DNA of 64,000 nucleotides from Poriferisodalis sp965208485 (GTDB lineage: Bacteria > Actinomycetota > Acidimicrobiia > Acidimicrobiales > Poriferisodalaceae), in NCBI RefSeq assembly GCF_965208485.1, contig NZ_OZ242344.1, forward strand, positions 558,001 through 622,000, written 5' to 3'. The notes beneath the pieces are model-generated. The model was not told where the DNA came from. It did no database searches and saw nothing but the letters and a program-made list of their open reading frames with translations. Positions within the stretch are counted from its first letter, which is position 1. Each line of letters begins with the position of its first letter. Of this stretch, positions 33,471-43,514 are shown in pieces. A program made the translations under genes and the position numbers.

Positions 33471-35129
33471 TTACTGATACGAGACGAACAGCGGTGACGG
33501 CGTGAGAGCCAGCACCTGGGGGGCGGTGGCGGTGGGACTGTCCTCGTCATAGAAGTTCTTCCAGCCCCAGTAGTAGCGATCGGCGTCGGGCAGCCCCAGC
33601 AGCGCATCCCAGGTGGTGTACTTCGTGTTGAGCGGACCCTGCCCGTCCATGTGGATCATCACCGCCAGCTCGGGGGGCGTCTCGATCAGCTCCCGGTTGG
33701 TGATCATCGAAAAGCGGAATTGGTGCAGCAGCAACAGCTTCTGCGGCAAGGCCTCACTACGGACGAGATCGGCCAGCCACGCCGAGACCTGGTTGATCTC
33801 GGCAGCATCCACCGTTCCGATCTGCCTCAGGTGCACTTGGCCGGGCTTCAATCGCCATTCGGGATCGAGAGCCAGCCCGACATGGGGCAGTCGCAGGAAC
33901 TCCTCGTACTGCTTGGCCTGGGTGAGGAAATCCGTCCGGCCCGATTGCAGGTCGAGCACGACGTACATGTCGTTGGCAGCGGCGGTTTCGATCCACGGCC
34001 TGATCACATCGTGCGCAGTCTCATTGGAATAGTCGCCGTCGCGACCAGCTTGAGCTGACGCCACGGTGGCGATGATCTCGAAGGCAAGCACCACCTCCCG
34101 CCCGTCAGCGTCGTAGCCCTCGGCGATGGTCCGCAGGCGCTCCACGCCGTCGTCTGGGTTCTGCTCGCCGAGCACGCCGAGCTGCGATGTCGTCGGATGG
34201 CCGTAGAGGGCCACTATCCGGCGCGAGCCGTCAGGTCCGAAGACGAGCAGGCCGCCGCCGGGCAACTCATCGCCCCGGCGGATGACCTCGAGTTGCCACT
34301 CAGCATCAGGCCCGAGGTCTGTGTGAATCTCCACGTGCACCGCGTCGCGGAGCACCTGGCGCTCTGGGGCGGCCAAGGCTCGCAGGTCGCCGGTCACCGC
34401 GACCGCCGTTGCGCCGATCTGGCTGCCGACGGCCCCGATCACAGCGGCCTGCGAGGCGTCGCCCACGACCAGCACGCGCTCGTGCGGCACATCGGCGACC
34501 GGCAGCGCCGCCTCAGGATCGACGGGCACCTGCTCGACGGCATAGCCGGCGAGCCGGAGCTCGAGGATCTGCTCGCTGAAGCCCGCCGCGATGATCCGCT
34601 CAGGAGCGAGACGCCGTATCTCGTCCATCGCATCAGCCGCAGACCACGACTCGATGAGCAGCATCGGTCCGCGGATCCCGTGCGCAGTGAGCGTGAGCGC
34701 CGTCGCTGGATCCCTAGCGAACCCCAGGCCGACCTCGTCGGCACATTCGTACAGGGCACGCGAGATCTCGATGCTGAGGGGCACAGCGGCGGTGTCGAAG
34801 TCGAGCTCGGCCGGCGCGGCACGGGGCGAGCAGTCCCGCGGGGCCGCGGAGGTCTCGGGCGGACTGGTCGCATGAGGCGCCGGTGCGGAAGCTGTCGCAA
34901 CGGCTGCAACCGTGTCGGCGGCGCTGGGGACCGTCGCGACCGGGGTGGCCGGCTCTTGCGTCTCTCGTGTCGGGAAGCCGTTCGGAGAGCACGCGACCGC
35001 GAGGAGCATCACGCTGGCAGCCGCCGCCAGCACACCGGCCCCGAATGGCTGAGCGACGCGCCGCCGGACCGGTGAGGGAGTCGCCACGTCCGAAGAAACT
35101 ATTGAGCGGGACGGCAATACTGGCGGCAT
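33471..35129 (-). CDS. Putative lipoprotein with C-terminal TIM-barrel-like domain
   Basis: A 552-residue exported protein. A hydrophobic helix followed by VMLLAVACSP gives a lipobox with Cys near residue 47, so it should be lipid-anchored outside the membrane. The middle part (residues 110-270) has ERIIAAGFSEQILEL and VVGDASQAAVIGAVG like a cell-wall-repeat pattern. The C-terminal part has LPHVGLALDPEWRLKPGQVHLRQIGTVDAAEI and KLLLLHQFRFSMITNRE, which I recall from actinobacterial lipoproteins of unknown role. The ATG 35129 shares bases with the start of the divergent gene; GTG 35087 is an alternative. Confidence 0.75.
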   Translation of the reverse strand: MPPVLPSRSIVSSDVATPSPVRRRVAQPFGAGVLAAAASVMLLAVACSPNGFPTRETQEPATPVATVPSAADTVAAVATASAPAPHATSPPETSAAPRDCSPRAAPAELDFDTAAVPLSIEISRALYECADEVGLGFARDPATALTLTAHGIRGPMLLIESWSAADAMDEIRRLAPERIIAAGFSEQILELRLAGYAVEQVPVDPEAALPVADVPHERVLVVGDASQAAVIGAVGSQIGATAVAVTGDLRALAAPERQVLRDAVHVEIHTDLGPDAEWQLEVIRRGDELPGGGLLVFGPDGSRRIVALYGHPTTSQLGVLGEQNPDDGVERLRTIAEGYDADGREVVLAFEIIATVASAQAGRDGDYSNETAHDVIRPWIETAAANDMYVVLDLQSGRTDFLTQAKQYEEFLRLPHVGLALDPEWRLKPGQVHLRQIGTVDAAEINQVSAWLADLVRSEALPQKLLLLHQFRFSMITNRELIETPPELAVMIHMDGQGPLNTKYTTWDALLGLPDADRYYWGWKNFYDEDSPTATAPQVLALTPSPLFVSYQ

Positions 35130-36339
35130 GCCGACACCGGAACTGAACCCCCACGTCCCTGCCCGCTATGACACTGCCGGGTTGGACCTGGCGTCGGTGG
35201 ACGGCGTGCTGTCCACCACCCGCTCGGTGCGGCTGCGGCTGGACCTCGAGCGAGAGGTGCCCCACGACCTGGTGCTCGACTGCATCGACGTGGCCGAGCA
35301 GGCGCCTGGCGGCGGCAACCAGGCCAGCCGGCGCTGGCTCGTGATACGAGACCCAGCGCAACGCCAGGCTCTCGGAGAGATGTACCACTCCATCGTGGGC
35401 AGCTTCATGCAGCAGGGACGTGATGCCACTGCGGGCACCGGGCACCCGATGGAGCAGGTGATGAAGTCGGCGCACCACCTCGCCGAACATCTCGGCGAGG
35501 TGCCCGTGATCGTCATTCCCTGCGTGTGGGGCGTCCACGACAACAGCGGCAAACCGGGCCTGTTCGACTCGGTGCTGCAATCGTCGTGGAGCTTCTGCCT
35601 CGCGGCGCGTGCCCGGGGCCTCGCCACGGCGTGGACTACGGCGATTCTCAGCAAGGAAGACGAGCTGCGCGAGGTGCTCGGCATACCTGAAGGAGTAACG
35701 CCGGTTGCGCTGCTGCCGCTCGCGTGGTCGAAGGGCACCGAGTTCGGTTCCGTTCCGCGCCGGCGCGCCAACGAGATTGCGTATGTCGACAGCTGGGGTC
35801 GCACTTGGGAGGCGCGTGGCGAAGAATCGGCCGCCCGCACTCTGGGCGAGGGCGCCGGCGCCACGGTGGAGATCGACATCGACAGCCCCGCAGCACGGGT
35901 TTGGGAGGTCGTCAGCGACATCAACGCCGGTGCCGACTTCTCCGAGGAGTTCGTGCGGGCCGAGTGGGCGCCCGGCTACGACGGTCCGGCCCTCGGCGCC
36001 AAGTTCATCGGTCACAACCAGCACCCCGCCATCGGCGAGTGGAACATCGATCTGACCGTCACCGAGTACGAGTCGAACGTGCTCTTCGGCTGGGCGACCG
36101 GCGAGACCGAGGAGGTTGCCGGCGCCCGCTGGCGTTACGAGATCGACGTTCTCCACGGCCAGCGCTGCCGCCTGCGCCACACCGTGCGCATCGGTCCGGG
36201 ACCTTCCGGACTCACCATGGCCATCGAGGCGATGCCTGACAAGGAGCCTCGCATCCTTTCCCGCCGTCAAGACGAGCACCTCGCCAACATGACGCGCTGC
36301 ATCGAGGGCATCAAGGCGCTCGCCGAGGGCAGCGCTTGA
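35128..36339 (+). CDS. Nitroreductase-SRPBCC fusion protein
   Basis: A 403-residue two-domain protein. Residues 20-215 are a nitroreductase (STTRSVRLRLDLEREVPHD, EQAPGGGNQASRRWLVI, EVLGIPEGVTPVALLPL). Residues 245-400 are an SRPBCC/polyketide-cyclase-like domain (ATVEIDIDSPAARVWEVVSDIN, GHNQHPAIGEWNIDLTVTEYES, FGWATGE). The helix-grip fold binds hydrophobic ligands, so the fusion may reduce a ligand held by the second domain. The nitroreductase half resembles the gene at 1031-1684. The start ATG overlaps the start ATG of the divergent lipoprotein gene, and GluQ-RS follows with a 4-bp overlap. Confidence 0.85.
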   Translation: MPTPELNPHVPARYDTAGLDLASVDGVLSTTRSVRLRLDLEREVPHDLVLDCIDVAEQAPGGGNQASRRWLVIRDPAQRQALGEMYHSIVGSFMQQGRDATAGTGHPMEQVMKSAHHLAEHLGEVPVIVIPCVWGVHDNSGKPGLFDSVLQSSWSFCLAARARGLATAWTTAILSKEDELREVLGIPEGVTPVALLPLAWSKGTEFGSVPRRRANEIAYVDSWGRTWEARGEESAARTLGEGAGATVEIDIDSPAARVWEVVSDINAGADFSEEFVRAEWAPGYDGPALGAKFIGHNQHPAIGEWNIDLTVTEYESNVLFGWATGETEEVAGARWRYEIDVLHGQRCRLRHTVRIGPGPSGLTMAIEAMPDKEPRILSRRQDEHLANMTRCIEGIKALAEGSA

Positions 36340-37262
36340 GCCCAGCCTCAACGGTCGGTCGATGGGCGCCGAGCCCGACCGGCTATCTGCACCTGGGAAA
36401 CCTCCGTACGGCGCTGCTGGCGTGGCTGTTCGCCCGCTCGGCTGGCGGGCGCTTCCTGTGGCGGTTCGAGGACCTCGACGGCGCCGTGCGCCCGCAGTTC
36501 TACGACTCGCAGCTGCGCGACGTGGCGGCGCTGGGGATCGACTGGGACGGCGAGCCGGTGCGCCAGAGCGATCGGCTGGACCTGTACCGCGACGCCATCG
36601 CAGACCTGCGCCGAAGAGGGCTCACCTACGAGTGCTTCTGCACCCGGCGCGAGATCGCGGAGGCGGCCGCGGCGCCGCACGGGCCCTCGCCCGAGGGTGC
36701 CTACCCGGGCACGTGCCGGCGATTGGGGCGCGCCGAGTTGGAACAGCGCAGGTCCCAGGGACGGCCCCCGGCGCTGCGGCTTCGAGTCGAGATGCCGGAC
36801 ACGCAGCACCTCGAGCTGACGGTTGTCGACCGCCAGCTCGGTCCGTTTGCCGGCATCGTCGACGACTTCGTGATCCAGCGCGGCGACGGCACGCCGGCCT
36901 ACAACCTCGCGGTCGTCGTGGATGACGCTTCCCAGGGTGTCACCGAAGTCGTCCGGGGCGACGACTTGCTGCCGTCCACGCCACGCCAGGTCCACCTCGC
37001 ACACCTGCTGGGCCTCGAACCGCCCGCATATGCCCACGTGCCGCTAGTGCTGGGCCCCGGACGGCAGCGGCTCGCCAAACGGGATGGCGCCGTGACATTG
37101 CCGGACCGTCTGGCACTCGGCGAGACGTCCGTTGACGTGCTCAACCTGCTGCTGTCGAGCCTGGGACTAGCGCTCGTGGCGGACGCCGGCGATCTGCGCC
37201 ACATCGCGCAGCAGTTCGACCCGGCATCCCTGCCCCGACAGCCATGGGTGCACAAGCCATGA
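36336..37262 (+). CDS. gluQ: Glutamyl-Q tRNA(Asp) synthetase
   Basis: A 308-residue protein resembling the catalytic half of glutamyl-tRNA synthetase and lacking the anticodon-binding domain. GRWAPSPTGYLHLGNLRTALLAW carries the HIGH-equivalent HLGN, CFCTRREIAEAA with a later Y-P-G-T-C gives the zinc motif, and RLAKRDGAVTL replaces KMSK. These features fit GluQ-RS, which glutamylates queuosine at position 34 of tRNA(Asp). TTG 36336 overlaps the preceding stop, so translation is coupled. The family is mostly proteobacterial but does occur in actinobacteria. Confidence 0.9.
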   Translation: MSPASTVGRWAPSPTGYLHLGNLRTALLAWLFARSAGGRFLWRFEDLDGAVRPQFYDSQLRDVAALGIDWDGEPVRQSDRLDLYRDAIADLRRRGLTYECFCTRREIAEAAAAPHGPSPEGAYPGTCRRLGRAELEQRRSQGRPPALRLRVEMPDTQHLELTVVDRQLGPFAGIVDDFVIQRGDGTPAYNLAVVVDDASQGVTEVVRGDDLLPSTPRQVHLAHLLGLEPPAYAHVPLVLGPGRQRLAKRDGAVTLPDRLALGETSVDVLNLLLSSLGLALVADAGDLRHIAQQFDPASLPRQPWVHKP

Positions 37263-37313
37263 ATCCCTGCAGGTGACGCAGCCGTCCGGGAGTCGAGCAG
37301 GACTTCGGAAGCT

Positions 37314-39764
37314 CTACTCCATCACGCGCAGCTGTCCCGGAATGAACATCTTCTTCAGCTTGCGCCCGGGGAACACCGGCGCCAACGCGATCGCGGCCAA
37401 TGCCAGGACGAACGACACCGCCATCTCCCACCAGCGCACGGACACGATCATGCCCACATCGGGGATGGCCGTCGGCATCAGGAACAGCGCCATCCACAGC
37501 AATAGGGCGTAACCGAACAGACCACCGAGCACGACTGCAATCACGCCCAGCAGCAAACCCTCCACCGAGAGATTCGCGATCACCCGCTGCACGGGGATGC
37601 CGTAAGCGAACATCGTGGCGTGGTCCCGGGACCGTTCGTCCACGTTGATGTTGGCAGTGTTGAACGCAATCAGCATGACCAACAAGATGACGAATATCCG
37701 CGTGATGAAGAACACGCCCTCGGACTGCTTCAGCGAATCCTCCAAGGACTGGAAGGTCTCACCCAAGCCCTGTACCAAGGACACGCCGCTGCCGCTGCCG
37801 AACAGCGACCGCTTCACGTCGTTGAGGCTGCTGCCGTCAGCCGGCACACCGGTCACAATGTTGGCGAGACCGCCGAAGCCCCACGTCGAGGTCTGCGAGA
37901 GATCCATGTAGGCGTTGAGCCGCAGCGGATGCGGATGGATTGCATCGACCGGCAGTATGCGAGTGCTGTGGGTGAACGCTCCGTCGACGACCGCTGGATG
38001 CGTCACGACGACGTCGTCGCCGATTCCCACGCCGAGGTCGCGGGCGGCCTTGTCGGCGAGCACGATGCCAGGCGCCCCCCGAGACAGCGAGCCCTGCGTC
38101 GCGGTCGGCGTCCACACGGCGCTGCCAAAGTCGACAAAGCGGACTGCGAGATCGAGCTGGACAGCCTCGTCGACGCTTCCATCCGGCTCGGCAGAGATGA
38201 CATTGGCCCCCAGCACCATGGCCGCCTCGCCCGATTGCACCGTCGGATTGGCGAGCACATCTTGGACCTGCGGTGAGTTCACCGGGTAGAGGGAGTCCAA
38301 CTGTACGGTGAAGCGGTCGGGCTCGCCGCCGAGCAGTTCTTCGTTGCCGTCGTCGAGAGTGGTCGTGAACGTGCTGCCCAGCCCCAACATGCTGAACATA
38401 ATCGCCAAGCTCATGGTGAAGGTCAGCAGCGTCAGGAACGTCCGGCGGGGCGCCCTCATCAGGTTCCGGAACGGCATCCGCTCAAGGCTGCGGCCGGGCA
38501 AGGGAATACGGCTGATGATGGGTCCCAGGCTCCCGCCCCGGGATGCCAGATGACTCGAGCGGATCGCGTCGACCGGCTTCACCCGCACGGCGCGCAGGAC
38601 AGGCCAGAGTACGGCAAGCATCGGTACTGCGAAACCGATCGCCATGGCCCGCGCGTAGATCGCGCCCTGGAACGGCTGCTCGAAGATCGGCAGCCGTACG
38701 ATCCCCTGCACGACACCTACCGTTTGAATCGAAATCGCGTAGCCGACCACGACGCCCAGGATCATGCCGATGAACCCGATCTGCAGGCCGATCAGCAGCG
38801 GCCGGATGACGATCGACCAAGGACGCTCCCCGATCGCCATGGCATTGCCGATCTCGCGCCGTTGCGCTTGGACCATACGCGCGGAGAAGTTCAGCGCTGC
38901 GAACGCAGCTCCCGCAAACAACAAGAGTGAGAAGGCGTTGTAGATGCCGTCGTCGATTTCCGGCATGCCAGTCAAGCCGATATAGGACGGCGTCTCGTCG
39001 CGAGTGAGGACATCGAGCAGCACGCCGTCCTGCGTCGCTGCGGCTTCGATGAGCTGTGCGGTCACTGCCCCAGCGTCAGCACCGGGCGCCAGCGTCATGA
39101 CGAGGTCGTTGACAGCGCCGGAGCGGCCAGAGATGTCCTGCGCGGCAGCCAGTGGGGCAAAGAGCACGGCAAGGTTGGACTTGCCGAGCGATCCGTTCCC
39201 CTCGACGATGAGGAAGTACTCAGGCGACACGGCAGAACCGATGTAGTCGACGTGGGCATCTCCACCGACGGTCAACGTGCCGCTCGTCGGCAGATCCCAA
39301 AAGCGGGCGAAGTTTCCTTCGATCAATACCTGCGGTTTCGACATCCCCGAACCCGGTAGTTGACTGCCATCAATCAGGTACACGTCGTTGACGACCGACC
39401 CACTGCCGGATAGCTCCATGCCCACGATGCGTCCGTGCACCAGCAGTTCGTCGCCATCGACGACGGTCTCGACCTGGGTGTCGAACAGAAGTCGTTCGCT
39501 GTAGCGGTCGATGCCGTCGATCTGGCTGGCGATGCGGGCGAGCGTGCCCTCCGGTACCGGGTCGCTCTCGCTGACCGTGGCCCGCAGGTCGTACATGGCA
39601 GTGGCCTCAAGGCTCTTGTCAATGGAAATGAGCCGCCATTGCGTCACGCTTGAGAGTCCTGCGAATAGCCCGATGCCGATCGCGAGCGTGAAGCCGATAG
39701 CGACGATCTGGATCCAGCGTCGACGCGCGTCTCGCAGCGACCACCGCAGCCGGAGGAGCTTCAT
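37314..39764 (-). CDS. FtsX-like permease of a MacB-type ABC transporter
   Basis: An 816-residue permease built as two FtsX repeats. Each has one helix (IQIVAIGFTLAIGIGLFAGL near residue 20; TFLTLLTFTMSLAIMFSML near 440), a long extracytoplasmic domain (about 40-270 and 460-690) and a block of three helices. The second block is followed by a basic tail (GRKLKKMFIPGQ). This family exports lipoproteins or peptides or transmits a force signal, driven by a partner ATPase. The ATPase gene ends 8 bp upstream on the same strand. No membrane-fusion protein is seen, and the substrate is unknown. Confidence 0.92.
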   Translation of the reverse strand: MKLLRLRWSLRDARRRWIQIVAIGFTLAIGIGLFAGLSSVTQWRLISIDKSLEATAMYDLRATVSESDPVPEGTLARIASQIDGIDRYSERLLFDTQVETVVDGDELLVHGRIVGMELSGSGSVVNDVYLIDGSQLPGSGMSKPQVLIEGNFARFWDLPTSGTLTVGGDAHVDYIGSAVSPEYFLIVEGNGSLGKSNLAVLFAPLAAAQDISGRSGAVNDLVMTLAPGADAGAVTAQLIEAAATQDGVLLDVLTRDETPSYIGLTGMPEIDDGIYNAFSLLLFAGAAFAALNFSARMVQAQRREIGNAMAIGERPWSIVIRPLLIGLQIGFIGMILGVVVGYAISIQTVGVVQGIVRLPIFEQPFQGAIYARAMAIGFAVPMLAVLWPVLRAVRVKPVDAIRSSHLASRGGSLGPIISRIPLPGRSLERMPFRNLMRAPRRTFLTLLTFTMSLAIMFSMLGLGSTFTTTLDDGNEELLGGEPDRFTVQLDSLYPVNSPQVQDVLANPTVQSGEAAMVLGANVISAEPDGSVDEAVQLDLAVRFVDFGSAVWTPTATQGSLSRGAPGIVLADKAARDLGVGIGDDVVVTHPAVVDGAFTHSTRILPVDAIHPHPLRLNAYMDLSQTSTWGFGGLANIVTGVPADGSSLNDVKRSLFGSGSGVSLVQGLGETFQSLEDSLKQSEGVFFITRIFVILLVMLIAFNTANINVDERSRDHATMFAYGIPVQRVIANLSVEGLLLGVIAVVLGGLFGYALLLWMALFLMPTAIPDVGMIVSVRWWEMAVSFVLALAAIALAPVFPGRKLKKMFIPGQLRVME

Positions 39765-39772
39765 GGCAGGGC

Positions 39773-40474
<702 letters not shown>

Positions 40475-40540
40475 GGCTCAGAACCCCTCATGCACTCAGG
40501 AAGACCGACTGCGCTGACCTTACGCGCAACTCTAGGCTTC

Positions 40541-40831
40541 CTACGCGCATTCGCCGCCGTCAGCATCTCGGCCAGCATCTGAATGGCTGCATAGCTCTCC
40601 TCGTCGGTGTCGACGCCCACGTCGGATCTGGCCCGTCCTGCGCGAGCGCACGTCCACGCCGCCCACGTCCTCGAACGAGATGACCTCGCCGGTGGCGATC
40701 CCGAACACCTTCGATGAGGTCACCGCGAGACACGAGCCGCGCACCGTCATCACGTAGTCGCTGAGAGCCGACAGGAACGACGAGCCGCCGAACGACTGCC
40801 CGCAGATCATCGCGGGGTACGCCATCGACAT
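40541..40831 (-). pseudogene. Acyl-CoA carboxylase carboxyltransferase remnant
   Basis: The minus frame reads AMICGQSFGGSSFLSALSDY, VMTVRGSCLAVTSSKVFGIA and TGEVISFEDVGGVDV, the C-terminal part of a biotin-dependent carboxyltransferase. After GGVDV the frame is broken; another frame continues RSDVGVDTDEESYAAIQMLA, which is the expected next region. The N-terminal half is absent, and homology ends near 40815, where the M15 peptidase remnant begins on the other strand. It is therefore a frameshifted fragment. Confidence 0.75.
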
Positions 40832-41027
40832 CGGCCAGGTAGGCCTCTGCGACTTCGGCGAATCGCCAGCTTATGAGTGGCTGGCTGCGGACGTCTTCGC
40901 GAACGCCAAGCGGCGCGGGTGGATCCCGAACTGCCCGCCCGACGGCGGCCTCCAAGGTCCCGTGCCTGAACCCTGGGAGTTCACCTATGTCGGGCTGGAA
41001 GCGATCCCGTGCTTCCAGCAGCCCCGC
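40815..41027 (+). pseudogene. VanY-like M15 peptidase remnant
   Basis: The plus frame reads GYAIDIGQVGLCDFGESPAY, EWLAADVFANAKRRGWIP and PEPWEFTYVGLEAIPCF. This is the C-terminal part of a D-alanyl-D-alanine carboxypeptidase of the VanY type, whose usual signatures are a GLAVDI stretch and EPWHxxYVG. The metal-binding His of EPWH is Glu-Phe here. The N-terminal half is missing and the ORF starts inside the antisense of the carboxyltransferase remnant, so the fragment is not functional. Confidence 0.6.
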
Positions 41028-41135
41028 CGTCGACGACCACCTCTGCGGCACCTGAGGGCGGCACGACCGCCCACCGAGAACTGCGCCGAGCACCACAGAC
41101 AGAACTGGATTCGATGCGCGGGTAGCGTCTTGCGG

Positions 41136-42221
41136 ATGGCTTCCACAGCGACCGGGCGGCGCGAGATCGATCCGGATCTTCTGAAGAAATTCGCCTTCAG
41201 CGTCTGGACGTACAAGAAGGGCGAGATGGTGTCCGCGATGCTGCACATCGGCGACCAGCTCGGCCTGTTCGCAGCACTGTCGGAGACGCAGCCCGCCACG
41301 AGCCACGATGTCGCGCTGGCAACTGGTCTCGATGAGCGGCTGGTGCGGGAGTGGCTGTACGGCGTGGCGGCGGCCCGGCTCGTCGATCACGACGACGGTG
41401 CGTTCTCGATGTCGCCTGAGGCCGAGGCGCTCCTCGTCGATGAGGAGGGTTCCCTCCATTTCGCCATGGGCGCATTCCGCGGCGGTCTCGGCGACGACGT
41501 CCTGGATCTGATCCTCGAATCGTTCCGCACGGGCATCGGCATGACCTACGAGCAGCAAGGTCAACGGGCGGCTGCCGGGTTGGCCCGCACCACCGGGCCC
41601 TTCAGCCGGCAGAACCTCACCTCGGTGATCCTGGGGGGCCTCGACGGCGTCGCGGCCAAGCTCGAACGCGGCGCCAAGGTGCTCGATGTGGGCTGTGGCG
41701 CGGGAGTCTCGGCATGCCTGATCGCCGAGAAGTGGCCTCGCTCGGAGGTGGTGGGCTTCGATCCCTCTGGGATCGCCATCGCACAAGCCGAAGAGCGCGC
41801 CAAAGATGCGGGGCTGGAGAACGCAGCCTTCATCGAAGCCGGCGCCGCCGATGTGCCCGCCACGGGCGACTTCGACTTGGCGCTCACCTTCGACTGCCTC
41901 CACGACATGCCACGGCCGGACACCGCGCTGGAGGCCATCCGGGCATCGCTGGATCCCGACGGCACGCTGCTCATCAAGGACATCCGCTCGAAGGGCGACT
42001 TCGACCAGGACCAGCGCAACCCGATGCTGGCCATGTTCTACGGGTTCTCGATCACGAGCTGCCTGCAGTCGGCGCTCAGCGAACCCGGCGGCATGGGACT
42101 CGGCACCCTCGGCCTCTATCCGGACAAAGTCCGGGAGATGACCGCCGCCGCAGGATTCACCCGATTCACGCAGCACGACTTCGCCGACGCCGCGAACCTC
42201 TACTACGAAGTCCGTCCCTGA
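41136..42221 (+). CDS. SAM-dependent methyltransferase with dimerisation domain
   Basis: A 361-residue methyltransferase starting at ATG 41136. The N-terminal winged-helix part (FSVWTYKKGEMVSAMLHIGDQLGLFAAL, GLDERLVREWLYGVAAARLVD) is like those of small-molecule O-methyltransferases. The Rossmann domain has KVLDVGCGAGVSACLIAEKW near residue 185, VVGFDPSGIAIAQAEERA and FDLALTFDCLHDMPRPD. The substrate cannot be told. The gene stands alone; the remnants upstream may once have been its neighbours. Sequence 42222-42510 beyond it holds no recognised gene, only a 12-bp tandem TTGAGCCTTCGG. Confidence 0.88.
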   Translation: MASTATGRREIDPDLLKKFAFSVWTYKKGEMVSAMLHIGDQLGLFAALSETQPATSHDVALATGLDERLVREWLYGVAAARLVDHDDGAFSMSPEAEALLVDEEGSLHFAMGAFRGGLGDDVLDLILESFRTGIGMTYEQQGQRAAAGLARTTGPFSRQNLTSVILGGLDGVAAKLERGAKVLDVGCGAGVSACLIAEKWPRSEVVGFDPSGIAIAQAEERAKDAGLENAAFIEAGAADVPATGDFDLALTFDCLHDMPRPDTALEAIRASLDPDGTLLIKDIRSKGDFDQDQRNPMLAMFYGFSITSCLQSALSEPGGMGLGTLGLYPDKVREMTAAAGFTRFTQHDFADAANLYYEVRP

Positions 42222-42510
42222 CCTCGCAGGCCACGCGCCTGGCGGCGAGAGCCGTGAACCGTCACCAGCGCTGTGAGAATCTCGGTCTCGAGGTACTGGC
42301 GGCAGCTGACCTCATGCGAGCCGTGCCGCAAGAGACTGCAGCCGAGATTGCCCGCCGCGTCGGCATGCGCCCGTCCCACGCTCGCTGTCCCACTGACATC
42401 TTGAGCCTTCGGTTGAGCCTTCGGGTTTTGTGGGATGGGGCTGCTGGATTCGGCGTCAACGGACATGCGTGTTCCGACGCAGGCCGCCTGGCGACGACGG
42501 TGCCGACAGC

Positions 42511-42969
42511 TCAGTCGGCGGCGGTGGCGTCGGCGATGAGGAACATCATCGAGGCTTCGCAGGCCACCTGACCGTCCACGCTGGCTGTTCCTGATGCGCG
42601 GCCGGCTCGGTCCGACAGGCGATCTATCGTGGCATCCAAGCGCAGCGTGTCGCCCGGGGCGACTTGGCGACGGAAGCGGGCTTTGTCGATGCCGCCGAAC
42701 AGCGCCAGCTTGCCGTCCAGCGATGACGCCGCCGCCGCGGCAAGCCCCGCCGTCTGTGCGAGTGACTCAACCATGAGAACACCCGGCAGTGTCGGCAGGC
42801 CCGGGAAGTGACCCACGAAGAACTCTTCATCGCCAGCCAAGTACCACAGCGCGACGCAGCGCTCGCCGGGCTGAAGCTCGACAATCTCGTCGACCAGCAG
42901 GAACGGCGCCCGGTGCGGCAGCAGCTCATCGGGTCGCGGGAAGCCTGGCTCACTCGCTGGGTCACTCAC
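42511..42969 (-). CDS. fabZ: 3-hydroxyacyl-ACP dehydratase FabZ-like protein
   Basis: A 152-residue hotdog-fold protein. LLPHRAPFLLVDEIVEL opens the domain, and GHFPGLPTLPGVLMVESLAQ holds the catalytic His and Glu. The tail has FRRQVAPGDTLRLDATIDR and ACEASMMFLIAD. These match FabZ, which dehydrates 3-hydroxyacyl-ACP in fatty-acid synthesis; a role in mycolic or polyketide lipids is possible. GTG 42969 is taken as start because the conserved region follows at residue 12; longer readings add basic, non-conserved residues. Confidence 0.88.
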   Translation of the reverse strand: MSDPASEPGFPRPDELLPHRAPFLLVDEIVELQPGERCVALWYLAGDEEFFVGHFPGLPTLPGVLMVESLAQTAGLAAAAASSLDGKLALFGGIDKARFRRQVAPGDTLRLDATIDRLSDRAGRASGTASVDGQVACEASMMFLIADATAAD

Positions 42970-43055
42970 CGGGACGAAGCTACCGCTCCCGCGCTTGGAG
43001 GGCTGCGCCCGCCATGAACGAACTGTGCGGTGGCGGATGACGGCCAGCGCCACGC

Positions 43056-43514
43056 CTACTCGGTGCCGAAAGTGCTGCGCTGGTAGGCCACCACGGCCGC
43101 GATCTCGGCGTCAGCGAGGATCCCGCCGAACGGGGGCATCGAGCCTCGACCGGCCCACACCACCGACAGGTGGTTGCGGACGCTCAGGCGTTCGTCGACA
43201 CCGCCGAGTGCTGCGCCGACACCGCCGCTGCCATCGCTGCCGTGGCATACCGAGCAGCTGTCGTCGAAGACTTCGCTTCCGAGCGCCACATCGGCACGCT
43301 CGAACGCCAGCTCGAGGCGCTCCAAATCGGCCTCTGTCGCATCGCTCGTGCCGCAAGCCGCAAGACCCGCGATCACCGCGAGAGCCAGCGCCCACATCAG
43401 GACGAGCGGCCGAGCCCGAGCACCGCCGGATGCAGCATGGCCGCTCGCGGATGCCGACACCGCAGACCAGCCGAGCCTCATGCCGCCTCGGACAAGCCCG
43501 CTACGACAGATCAT
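43056..43514 (-). CDS. Cytochrome c lipoprotein
   Basis: A 152-residue exported haem protein. A hydrophobic helix LVLMWALALAVIAGLAAC gives a lipobox with Cys near residue 54, followed by a Thr/Glu-rich linker. The haem motif CSVCHG lies near residue 90, and MPPFGG near 130 provides the distal Met. It would carry electrons outside the membrane. The ATG 43514 overlaps the stop of the upstream gene by 4 bp, so it belongs to an operon with it and possibly trpA. The family is a class I (c5/c6-like) cytochrome. Confidence 0.87.
   Translation of the reverse strand: MICRSGLVRGGMRLGWSAVSASASGHAASGGARARPLVLMWALALAVIAGLAACGTSDATEADLERLELAFERADVALGSEVFDDSCSVCHGSDGSGGVGAALGGVDERLSVRNHLSVVWAGRGSMPPFGGILADAEIAAVVAYQRSTFGTE

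Noticed and set aside
42405..42440. 12-bp tandem TTGAGCCTTCGG followed by TTTT as a terminator
   Set aside because: The repeats are direct, not inverted, so no hairpin forms.
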